From assembly GCA_009760855.2 (NCBI GenBank), contig WPIO01000004.1:12660501-12724500 (forward strand): 64,000 nucleotides of DNA, in the 5' to 3' direction. This document shows positions 55,801 to 64,000 of this stretch, piece by piece. The position numbers and the translations under genes were made by a program. This stretch comes from Cristatella mucedo (Eukaryota > Bryozoa > Phylactolaemata > Cristatellidae). Position 1 is the first letter of the stretch; each line of letters opens with the position of its first letter. The notes under the pieces were generated by a model. That model saw only the letters and a program-made list of their open reading frames with translations, did no database searches and was not told where the DNA came from.

Positions 55801-58800
55801 TTTAACATCCTTTTTTAAGGACTCTCGGCCCAAACCCTTAACCATGTCCACTTGGTGTCAAACTCTGCAGCTCGTCTGATCTGTCGTCATTATTGCCACA
55901 TCCCACCGCTTCTGTCTGAACTTCACCTGGCTCCCTATCAAGCAGCATCCGACTTTATGATCCTCTCCTTGGCCAACAGATAGCTTCACTCTCCTTCGCC
56001 AGCCGGCCTATCCCATCCCCTTGCTCATCCAGTGTGCTCTTGCACCTACCGCTCCACAGCGTCAAAGTGATCCTCTACTTAATTGTAGTCTGTTGGCGAT
56101 CAGACCTTCAATTAGTATGTACCAAAAGTTTGGCACTGGCTTCCGGCTTCTGCCACCATATACATTGCCTCATTTAACCTCGAGATACCTGCACCCTAGA
56201 GAGCTAGCCCTTTTTTCTGTGTGCTTTGCACGCTCAGCCGTGCATGATTCGGCACATGGTACTAGAGAGGGGTCATACTAACCAGCAGTCGTGTCTTCTC
56301 ATGTGATTTTGCAAGCTTGTCTAAGCATGATATATTGCTTGCCAATCATTAGCTCTTGGTTATAGCTTTTCTTGCGGCAAGTTGTAAGACTCTGGATGGC
56401 GATTTGATCCTCTTAGGGCACTATACAAACGTCAGTCTTACTATTATTCGGATCGGATGATTTTTACTCACAATAGTAATATCTCTTTTGATCATGGAAA
56501 TCGGACGTGAGAATAACAGTGGAACCAGAGGCCCATGAAAGGCTAATTACCCAGCTGAACCACTAAGCAAGCCAGAGTGCCAGCAAAGCCTTTTTATGCG
56601 AATATTGTTATAGGACGGTTCAAGGCTTCAGCCCAAGTGAAGTAAATAGAAAACAACCGAGCTAGTCACTTGAGCCAACTTAGAGAAGCAAGGAGAAGGT
56701 GCAAACATTTCCTTATTTCGATGAGCTTTAGCACCTGTGGCCACGCCTTAAAGACAGCTGCAGAATGGTGCATCTGAGTGTTGTCATGGCCACGGGTTCG
56801 GTTAGTCGGACACTCAGGCACTTGAAGATAATAAATACATTCCGATGAATAGCTGGCATCTATTAAGGCAGTGAGCAAATTCGTTGTCAGATTACCTATT
56901 TCGTGAAAATCGTTGCCCGCACAACCTATAACAAGGAGGCACCAGCACGATCGATGTGGACTACAAACCCTTCAGAGAGGACTTCGTCTAGAACAACAAG
57001 CAGTTCTGCTTGGCTGAGGTCCTTCTCAGCAAAGGATTGTATATAGACACGATAAACTTCACTGAGCATGCGCTTCATATAAACGAACGAAGGGTACGTG
57101 GGCATGCTAGTATACGCCCCTTTCTGAGAGCTAGCTCTGATGAAACCTTGACCATATCAAGACTCATAATAATCCCTCATGTCAATGAACTGACATCGCT
57201 AATGCCTTTAATCTGATGACTTCTACAGACAATATTAGGTATGTGTCCGTTCCCCTGCATAGGATTACATCCCTGCAAGAGACGAAACTTTCTTCTCGTA
57301 CCCATTTTTCTCAGATTCCATTATTCCAGGTACTCTTATACTAAGACTATGCTAGTAGTTGGTATCAACAAACTGTATATCCTTTGTCCAGGTGTCCAAA
57401 ACTAAGAATCCATAAACCTGACATGGCCGTGAGTGGATCAGAGGAAATAAATTAACCTCACCCTCTACACTTAGCCTAAAGGTAAGCTGCCTGCACTTCA
57501 CAACCCAGATCGTAAGTTTGAGTTATGCTGCAGGAAATTCTTTATTATTCACTGCAAGCATGAGTGATAGCCATATAGCTCTCCTGTTGCAATCTAAATA
57601 AGGCTAATGAATCAGCTACATTTACTTTACTTTTACCGAACATAGTTCAACTTAGTTTGTGGCTGCAACGATATGTTCAAACGGTCAGTAGCTCATGGCA
57701 TGGAGAAAAGGGAGTAATTAATAGTAAAAATTAAAGTGCTTAAGTATGCACAGCAATCGGTGTTGATAGCTATAGGTGAGACATATCGGAAGCAGCCCTT
57801 GTACTGGGTTAATCTCTTGCTCAACTGGGCTATAAATTAGTAACAGGCCCCATTTCATTGCTCACCATAAGTCTCCTGCATGCCAGATCCCTCTAGCCGG
57901 GAGATGCACATAGATCTAATGAATCCTAGAAGAAAATGTAACAAAATTTGATCTTGTAACCGCTATATTAGAACAAGAAACGCGACTGCATGCTCCCAAA
58001 GCCCGGAACTCCCCCCCCCCGACCTGCGGCAGAACATCACCTGACCTGACCACATTTAAAAAGAACTTAAAACAAACCTATTTAGGACAGCATTTAGTGG
58101 GTCCCTGTGATTCGTCCTTGATGTGCTTGTGCGTGCTGACACTGTGCATGCTGCCATTTGCATGCTGACCCTGTGCATGTCACCCCTAACCATATTATTC
58201 ATTTTGTTTGTTTTTCAAGCATGATTTTACTCACCATTCAATTGCAGTTCCTTTGCAGCAAATGTAAAGCGCCTAGAAAAAGATTAAGTTCTCTGAGGGC
58301 GCTTTATCAAGTCCATTATTATTGTTATTATTATTACTACGCATGCCCGAAGTCATGTCTCCTTGGTGGCTATAACCTTACTTTGAGGACTAGCATTTTT
58401 TGCTCTAAATGTGTCAGAACGAATGAAACGTTTAACCTCACAGCTTTTAATCGAGAAGCACTCTCGTCGGATTGATTTATTTTTTTACTCTGACTTGGTA
58501 GGAATACCTTTCCACGTGCATGCGTGTTTTGCATGCTCGTCCATTTGCTGGTGTGTACACAAAGATGTGTAAAAGCGAGACAGATGAAAGTGTATATGAG
58601 TGGGTCCATATACAGGAACGGCATATACTCAATTGCAAACACTATATATAGCACGCCTCCAACCCAACAAAACCAATATCATGAGCATCAAACTGATGTA
58701 GCTGAACAGTTAGTTACATTTACACACAGATAAACGACCTAGGGGAGTTATCATAGCGTTCTAAACAATTCCTTATTACCAGCAGCAGGAGAGGCATATG

Positions 58801-61800
58801 CTGCCGAGGCTCTTCGGCTAGGCACATCAATGAAGCAGATGAATCAGACGGCATTTACTTTTACTTTTAACGTTACAAACGTGAGCTGAACCGACCAGTA
58901 CCTCCAAAATCAGAGCATGAGTAATCAATGCATCCATCTGAACGATGAGCCAGCCCAAATCAATGGAAGCAGTGGAACAAAGTGCAAAACACGCCCAACG
59001 ACCCAAAGGTCAATCCACAGTATATACCTTGACAGCTGACGACTGCTATTTAAAATGGTGCATTACCTGACTACCTACTTTATGTGCAGAGCAGCAAGGC
59101 GGCTCGCGAGTAAACAAGCATGCCAAGTTGACAGAGGCCCTGCCACTAGCCATGATTTTGTAAAAATTTGTTTACTAATATCGAGTTGCAAAGCAATGGG
59201 CATGCGATAGCCAACCACGGCCAATTCGCAGGCTTTTTCTGGCCATCGACTGGACTCACTTGGTCGGTGATTGTAAACTTGACTGCAGTCACTATCGTGC
59301 CAGTTGCAAGTGACGACAGCCCAGAGTGGAGCTGGGCCTGCAGTTTTGGCAGCAGCATGGTAGGCTCGAGCAATGTGAGCTTGCCAAGGCACTCAGCCAC
59401 GACGTTGCGTGTGCCCTCCTCCTGGCACTCGCAGTGTTCCATGAGCAGCAGCCTGAGTGCCAAAAGTAAGAGATGCATACACGATGGTTGGGCGATGTGG
59501 CACGCAAGCCTTGGCCATGGCCAAAAAGCGACTGTCGGATGACGATGCTGCCACGGCAAAATCATCCTTTGCACGTGCTATGGACAGATCCGATTGCAAT
59601 GCAGAAAGCAATCAGCAAATATCTTGCACAAAAACAAATCGACATACTGACTGTTACACGAAGAAGAGTAATTGAAACAGCAGCACACTCATCGGGGCAA
59701 GCTTGCACGACAATGGCAAGCAGCACAGGCTACTCCAGGTAAGTCTGTCCTCAACATTGCCGGAACCTACCATATTGTGGAAATATATGGCTTAAACGTC
59801 TCGATGACAAGTGGATTTGATTCACAGCTAATAATCTAAAAAGGAAAGATGCAGGTGAAAGCAAGCATAGCTAGGATCGCAAGCCAACTTAGTAGATAAC
59901 CTTATATACCAAATGTTTGCTACAAAAGGGGGAGAAAAGAGCAAGCTAGCTGATAACAGTAATACTAATAATAAAACATGTATAGCAACCTAGGAGAACT
60001 AATTGTCTATCTGGCACTGAACATATGCCGGATGTTTCCATCACTCAATCCACGATGGTGGAATAAAAAATGCATACAGCAACACAAGTACAACAGTTAC
60101 AGATAATGTCACTATTTAGTCGAAACGATCACTTGCTTTCTGCAGCTGAGCATCAATCTGGTTTATTACTGCTAGTTACTAAGACTTGCATAGGAAACAG
60201 TCACACAGCCATATTACTGTGATTAACTACAACTGCATTGACCTGGTCCATAAAGTACAGCCTTACTAAAAACATTAGAGCAGACATAATTTTGAATCTG
60301 AAATATATGACTTCTTTATCCTGTAATTTTCTTCTGGCACGATATAATCGCAATTGACCATTCAGAAGTAGCTCAACAATGATCGAGTTTGTCGTAATTA
60401 TTTGTGACAACCTGCCAAAACTTTTGTAAGACTAATAATAATGATGCACTTGATAAAGCGCCCTCAGAGAACTCAATCTCTTTCTAGGCGCTTTACATTT
60501 GCTGCAAAGGGAAACGCGATTGAATGGTGAGTAATATCATGCTTGATAAACAGATAAACAACATGAATAACATGCTTAGGGGTGACATGCACAGGGTCAG
60601 CATTCAAAAGTGGTTAGTGGCAACATGCACAGTGTCAGCATGCATAAGTACATGAAGGACGAATCACAGGGACCCACTAAATGCTGTCCTAAATAGGTGT
60701 GGTTTTAAGTTCTTTTAAAATGTGGTCAAGTCAGGGGATGTTGTGACACAAATCGTTAGTCCCATGCTTCTATGCTGGGAGCATACGAACTATATGCACG
60801 GTCTCCAAAGGATTTGAGGTTTGTACGAAGTATTGGTAAACTGTTGGATTCCAAAAAGCGGGTTGTACTATGCTTGGCCTGGTGGGGGAGTAAATCTGAG
60901 AAATAGGCTGGACCCAGAGAATGAACGAACCTATAAGTGAGCAACAAAACCTTGAAGTCGATCCGTTGCTTGACTGGGAGCCAGTGCAGGTCGGCGAGAA
61001 GTGGTGTGATGTGGCAACTGCGACACTCAGGACAGAGAAGCCTATTTGCAAAGTTTTGCACCAGCTGTAAGCGCCTGATTGCACATGCCGGTACGCCAGC
61101 AAGCAGTGAGTTACAGCTACACTACTTGCAGGTATTCTGGCCTGTGCAATTAGGCACTTACATTCGGTACAAAACTCTGCAGCTAGGCTTGTCTGTCGTG
61201 AGCTCTGCAGTTGCCATATCATTTTACTTTTTGCCGACTTGAACTCGCTTCCCATAAAGTAGTGCATAGACTTCAGGGTTTTGTAACTCACTTTTAGGTC
61301 TCTTCATTGACTTGCTCCAGCCCACCTATCAGAACTATTCTCTAACCAGGCGAGGTAGGCATCGTAGCACCTATTCTTCTGACTCAAATCAATTAGCTAT
61401 GCCTCAAACTATCCACAAAATTCTTTGAAGACCATACTTTTAGTTAAATAAATAAATAAATCCTAGCTGATTAAACAGCCTCTTTTTGTATAGCGACAGA
61501 AGAGCCTTTAAGGCTATCACCACCGCTTGCAGTGGCGATGAAGGATCGCCCACCGCAGGAATCGAACCCACGACCTCGGGACCGAGGTGGTGAAAGCAAC
61601 CGCCTTACCTAGTGTGCCATCACGGCTTCGTATGGTCCCAGAGCCTGGAACTGACAGACGTCACGACACCCCATGACTAGACTACATTTAAAAAGAAGCT
61701 ATAAACACGTTTTCCCAGCATTTACTGAGTCAGCATGAATAATCCCTGCGTCTACGCAAGCAAATACTGTGCATTTACCAAATTGAAACTACATAGACAT

Positions 61801-64000
61801 GTTTCCTTTCCATGTTTTATGTAAAGTGCCCAGAAAGAGATTTAATTTTCTGAGGATGCAATACAAATATATTATTATTATTAAAACCTGCAGACACAAA
61901 ATGAATTCATGTATTTTCATAACTAACACAACAAACAAGAACCCAGTCCTAACCAATAATCATCCACCATGCTAAGGTTTCATTTCTTTGAGTTTTCACA
62001 GTTGAAATATCAGCAATGTCAAGATAAATACATCTGTAAAAGAGTCGTCTTTCTTTGGTGACACTCTGCATGAATCTAGATGTAATCGACGATTCAAAAC
62101 TAATGAAACCATATGCAGATCATCATCAGCTGCTGTCATAGATATATAGCAAACTTGTAGCAGAAAGTGAGAATCCTAATAGGACATATACAGCAACGTC
62201 GAAAACAAACTAAAGCTAAACAGATATTTGAAGAATGGCGTAAGCTAAAGAAGACTGAGTGGCTCAATGAGTTGGACTCAGAAGGCAGAAAAAATCCTAC
62301 TAGCTGATCGGTTCTATCTAGGCTGGACTGCACTGATTCGGCTTTGGCTAGGTTCCAAAAAAAAGCTACTACATCTCAGCAGCCGGTGATAAATGTAATA
62401 TGATTGGTAGGTCAGTCAACAAGCCTTAAAGGTTCAGTCATGTGTCTTTTTCGCTAAAGAGATTGATGGCTCCCAGTCGATTAACAGATACAAAGCCAAC
62501 TTCTTACTGACCCACAAGGCCTACCTTGGTTTGACTCCTTCCTTTCTGGCTGTACTGCTGCACCAGTTTTAATCTCCTCCAAACCCTCGGATCCTCTATG
62601 GACGATACATTAGCTGTTCCATTCACCCACTTTAAGACCGTTCGCCACAGAAGCTTTTGCTCTTTAGGTCCTAGATTGTGGACCTCACTTCCACAATTCT
62701 TATACAACTACATCTCTCCTACTGCCGACTATGGCATATTCTTTCCACCAGTCCTCAGCTGCTACTTCCATGCAACTCACTACCTCAACTGCCTTCCGAA
62801 CTCAGCTACGTTTCTCACTTTCCCTTTGTTTCGTGAGATGAAATCGGTTGGCTATCGTAGGTGCACCAAAAGCTATGCAGACATTGAGTGCCCTATAGAA
62901 AACTCTCCAGCATAATTTTATTGGAGTTACGGAGTTACAGACTGCAATATGGTACATTACATAAGAGATCGGCAGAGTCAATGGCAAGAGTGGACTTGCA
63001 AATCCTAGCTAGGGTGACAAAAAATGCAGCTATGACAAGGAGCAAATACTTGTTACGTGCCAACGAACGAAACAGATAAAGATTAACAACTCATAATTGA
63101 ACTTATTCCATCTCGTTCTGAGAGCGGTTCAACAGCCAAACATGGAGATGATGAGGATGGCGGTTGGGAAGCTGACGTGAAAAAGAGCGAAGCAGAGGCT
63201 GGGGGAGCACCACTTTTTTTTTTAATACCTGCAAGGAGAAGGGGGCACATGAACTGTTGCAACAAGCCAGCTGTTGGCCTGAAGGAAGTCAGAACAAAAA
63301 ATTCAAATACCGAGGCAGTTGGTTATTGCACCACAGACAAAATATTAGGTCAAAATTAAACTGCTGCCACAAGTAATGGCAGAAGCTCTGGACAAAGCAA
63401 ATATCGCGAAGTAGTGTTTGCTACTTACAGCAAATGCAGCAAAGAGATTGGATTACAATTTTGACGACCTCACTAAAAACCAAAGCCTATCAATCAGACA
63501 AAGATCTCAGCACCGACGACACTGATATCGACACACCTAGCTACTCTCTGTTAGTGTTGCAGCAATCAGTTTCCGTGCCACTCGACATTGTAGATTCATA
63601 GCAAAGGATTTTGCTGCTATCCCGGAGTCTAGCTAGCGGCAGCTTGTAGTCGCACCACTTCGACCACACTGCCAGCCCACGATCGACGGACACATCTTTT
63701 TTCGGACTTTCGGCTGGCAGATGGCTCTGCAGGCCGGATAGCTCCCCAAACAAGTCTGTCGGCTGGGTGGCCTGTCGTGACGGCAAAGGGTCGTGGACGT
63801 TGGTCCCACCTGGTCACCGCCTGCTGGGCTAAGGTCTGTCCGAGTGCGACTAGCAAGGAAGTTGGGTTGGTCATGCCTTTGAGGAAAGGCTTGCTCATCA
63901 AGGCGTCAACTTCCCTCTTGGAAGACATCTCTGCTCACTGTGGAGGGGTTTCCTCCAAGCATCTAGGGCTTTTTACTACCTCCAACCTGTTGCTACACTT
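49711..64000 (-). CDS. CAND1: CAND1, C-terminal third of gene
   Basis: CAND1 is a roughly 1,230-residue HEAT-repeat protein that wraps unneddylated cullin-RBX1 and exchanges substrate receptors of SCF-type ubiquitin ligases. Seven consecutive exons (59,835 down to 49,711) are near-identical in pattern to the vertebrate protein: [115 protein letters not shown] and a terminal [14 protein letters not shown]. All phases agree. Weaker matches at 63.4-63.9 kb cover the preceding HEAT repeats. About 60-80 residues between 63.4 and 59.8 kb were not found. The N-terminal two-thirds should lie beyond 64,000 on the minus strand. Confidence 0.95.
50575..51180 (-). mobile_element. Family-C LINE 3' copy in last CAND1 intron
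   Basis: Shares ordered blocks with copies at 48.08-48.66 kb and 19.24-19.66 kb: GTTAGTAGGACC, AGCTGAGACTT and GATGTCACAAAC. No intact frame. Confidence 0.6.
51190..52700 (-). mobile_element. L2-clade LINE endonuclease and RT start in CAND1 intron
   Basis: The minus strand encodes [18 protein letters not shown], the conserved RPP..S..F block of the apurinic-like endonuclease of L2/CR1 LINEs, then NIYVD and, near 51,400, [10 protein letters not shown], which resembles the (L)KKP..D lead-in to the reverse transcriptase. A separate (ATT)n-type tail lies at 51,198-51,360. Degraded copy. Confidence 0.7.
53293..53439 (-). CDS. CAND1: CAND1 exon: TKVKANSVKQEFEK-like block
   Basis: Encodes [40 protein letters not shown] and LKVPEA. 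Acceptor CGTTTTAG ends at 53,440; donor G|GTGAGT begins at 53,292. Confidence 0.95.
53861..54032 (-). CDS. CAND1: CAND1 exon: [16 protein letters not shown] block
   Basis: Encodes [40 protein letters not shown] and LCPGPVLQ. Acceptor TTTTTGTAG ends at 54,033; donor A|GTAGGT begins at 53,860. Phase 1 end matches the next exon. Confidence 0.95.
54454..54525 (-). CDS. CAND1: CAND1 exon: [24 protein letters not shown]
   Basis: Twenty-four codons that match the vertebrate protein almost residue for residue ([20 protein letters not shown]). Acceptor ATCAAATAG ends at 54,526; donor AAG|GTAATT begins at 54,453. Confidence 0.96.
54634..54828 (-). CDS. CAND1: CAND1 exon: [21 protein letters not shown] block
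   Basis: Sixty-five codons from [20 protein letters not shown] through [11 protein letters not shown] to ETKVK, phase 0 at both ends. Acceptor TTTTCTTCAG ends at 54,829; donor AAG|GTCAGT begins at 54,633. Two extra residues occur in the loop (DPKADLNV against the vertebrate DPDLNV). Confidence 0.96.
54830..55840. other. CAND1 intron segment, unassigned
   Basis: AT-rich, no exon recognised. The region belongs to the 4.4-kb intron between the 59,260 and 54,828 exon boundaries. Confidence 0.5.
55840..56445 (+). mobile_element. Family-D LINE C-terminal copy in CAND1 intron
   Basis: Same block order as the 7.7-kb copy, ending CCTCTTAGGGCACTATACAA and an ATTATT-like tail. Opposite strand to CAND1. 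Confidence 0.6.
56450..57465. other. CAND1 intron segment, unassigned
   Basis: No repeat family or exon recognised between a LINE-D copy and a SINE-1 copy. Confidence 0.45.
57470..57615 (+). mobile_element. SINE-1 copy, degraded
   Basis: Diverged tRNA-like head, TGCAGGAAATTCTTTATTAT, ACTGCAAGCATGAGTGATAG and GAATCAGCTACA in SINE-1 order. Confidence 0.55.
57985..58335 (+). mobile_element. Family-B LINE 3' end in CAND1 intron
   Basis: From the CCCAAAGCCCGGAACTC peptide region to AAAGCGCCTAGAAAAAGATT and GCGCTTTATCAAGTCC followed by (ATT)n. 5' truncated. Confidence 0.8.
59260..59452 (-). CDS. CAND1: CAND1 exon: [19 protein letters not shown] block
   Basis: Encodes [20 protein letters not shown] and continues through the family's [13 protein letters not shown]. 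This is one of the best conserved parts of CAND1. Acceptor GGCACTCAG ends at 59,453; donor CAA|GTGAGT starts at 59,259. Confidence 0.95.
59771..59835 (-). CDS. CAND1: CAND1 exon: HEAT helix before HCEC block
   Basis: Encodes [20 protein letters not shown] and then IW, matching family IISSASVVGLKPYVENIW. Acceptor CTTTTTAG ends at 59,836; donor TG|GTAGGT begins at 59,770. The Trp codon is completed in the next exon. Confidence 0.85.
60425..61110 (-). mobile_element. Family-B LINE 3' copy in CAND1 intron
   Basis: The minus strand encodes [20 protein letters not shown] and [15 protein letters not shown], then a 3' tail at 60,430-60,500. An oppositely oriented fragment of the same region follows directly at 61,115. 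Confidence 0.8.
61115..61345 (+). mobile_element. Family-B LINE fragment, inverted relative to neighbour
   Basis: Repeats the [21 protein letters not shown] part of the family-B C-terminus in plus orientation, head to head with the minus copy that ends at 61,110. Confidence 0.7.
61455..61630 (-). mobile_element. SINE-1, tRNA-derived
   Basis: Full-length minus-strand copy: B box as rc of GAATCGAACCC at 61,559-61,569 and head as rc of GTGTGCCATCACGGCT at 61,611-61,626. In a CAND1 intron. Confidence 0.82.
61630..61885 (+). mobile_element. LINE 3' fragment
   Basis: GAGCCTGGAACTGACAGACG, GTCACGACACCCC and a final AAAGTGCCCAGAAAGAGATT tail with (ATT)n. Related to the 29.0-kb fragment. The left edge abuts a SINE-1 copy. 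Confidence 0.6.
61885..62340. other. CAND1 intron segment, possible missed exon
   Basis: The missing HEAT repeats between the exons at 63.4 and 59.8 kb should lie in 59,836-63,428. I found no match in this unique-looking part or elsewhere in the interval. Confidence 0.35.
62345..62945 (+). mobile_element. Family-A LINE 3' copy in CAND1 intron
   Basis: The plus strand encodes [14 protein letters not shown] and [14 protein letters not shown], with the GGAGTTACAGAC 3' end. Opposite orientation to CAND1. Confidence 0.75.
63429..63472 (-). CDS. CAND1: Possible small CAND1 exon
   Basis: A 44-nt segment between a good acceptor (TTTTTAG) and a consensus donor (T|GTAAGT), encoding [14 protein letters not shown], a HEAT-like helix. 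It may correspond to the family's SIRLLALLSLGE helix. The match is short, and phase with the previous exon could not be tested. Confidence 0.35.
63590..63771 (-). CDS. CAND1: CAND1 exon: following HEAT repeat (3' boundary unresolved)
   Basis: Encodes [20 protein letters not shown] and then [19 protein letters not shown], resembling the family DLLRMLTGPVYSQST and IAKCVAALTRACP segments. Acceptor CACGACAG ends at 63,772. The end coordinate is approximate because no donor stands out. Confidence 0.5.
63818..63930 (-). CDS. CAND1: CAND1 exon: HEAT repeat (probable)
   Basis: Encodes [20 protein letters not shown] then [12 protein letters not shown], resembling the family segment ELIGLVRSPLLQGGALS. 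The 5' boundary is one of several overlapping AGs at about 63,929-63,936. The proposed donor is GCG|GTGACC at 63,817, leading into a 46-nt intron. Confidence 0.6.

Noticed and set aside
60770..61291. 173-aa minus-strand ORF
   Set aside because: Translation of decayed family-B LINE sequence across two oppositely oriented fragments; not a host gene.

Overview
The window is intron-rich metazoan nuclear DNA. Three conserved animal genes are spread over 64 kb as short exons (44-290 nt, plus one 811-nt exon), separated by introns full of LINEs, tRNA-derived SINEs, DNA-transposon remnants and microsatellites. Nothing fixes the species. The mix of repeats and the moderate divergence of the proteins from their vertebrate counterparts suggest an invertebrate, possibly a lophotrochozoan; this is a guess.

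Layout. (1) 1-25,218, minus strand: a GRAMD1/Aster gene (ER-anchored sterol transfer protein). It has a GRAM domain (exons at 12.9, 7.4 and 6.0 kb) and a VASt/ASTER sterol-binding domain (1.87-1.04 kb). A transmembrane exon probably lies near 0.3 kb, and the 3' end is probably outside or at the very edge of the window. Two further 5' exons (14.4-13.6 kb, low complexity, and 25.2 kb) join in phase. (2) 25,503-39,303, plus strand: a complete six-exon SETD9 gene (SET-domain protein, 275 aa). Its start codon is 284 bp from the proposed Aster start codon, across a CpG-rich head-to-head promoter. Intron 4 has a GC-AG splice pair, and intron 2 holds a hAT MITE of the SPIN / OposCharlie type. (3) 39.3-49.5 kb: intergenic, mostly LINE and SINE copies plus two unidentified ORFs. 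(4) 49,711-64,000, minus strand: the 3' third of CAND1, the HEAT-repeat exchange factor for cullin-RING ligases; its 5' part lies beyond the window.

Repeats. I recognise at least four related L2/CR1-clade LINE families by their C-terminal peptides, which I label A-D. Family A ends with peptides like GPRLWNLLPQLLCN. Family B ends with [16 protein letters not shown] and a (ATT)n tail. Family C has an endonuclease domain in the last CAND1 intron. Family D resembles FKILSLANRSLH. Two tRNA-derived SINE families are present. SINE-1 has textbook A and B boxes; SINE-2 ends in a tail shared with LINE family B, so LINE B probably mobilised it. A 712-bp element with about 235-bp inverted arms lies in SETD9 intron 4. 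Long (CT)n, (GT)n and (AT)n tracts flank several exons.

The three genes do not form a pathway. The positional points of interest are the shared promoter, splice-site oddities, and the way mobile elements have built the introns. Exon boundaries were set by matching protein family, splice consensus and phase by eye; no alignment was run.
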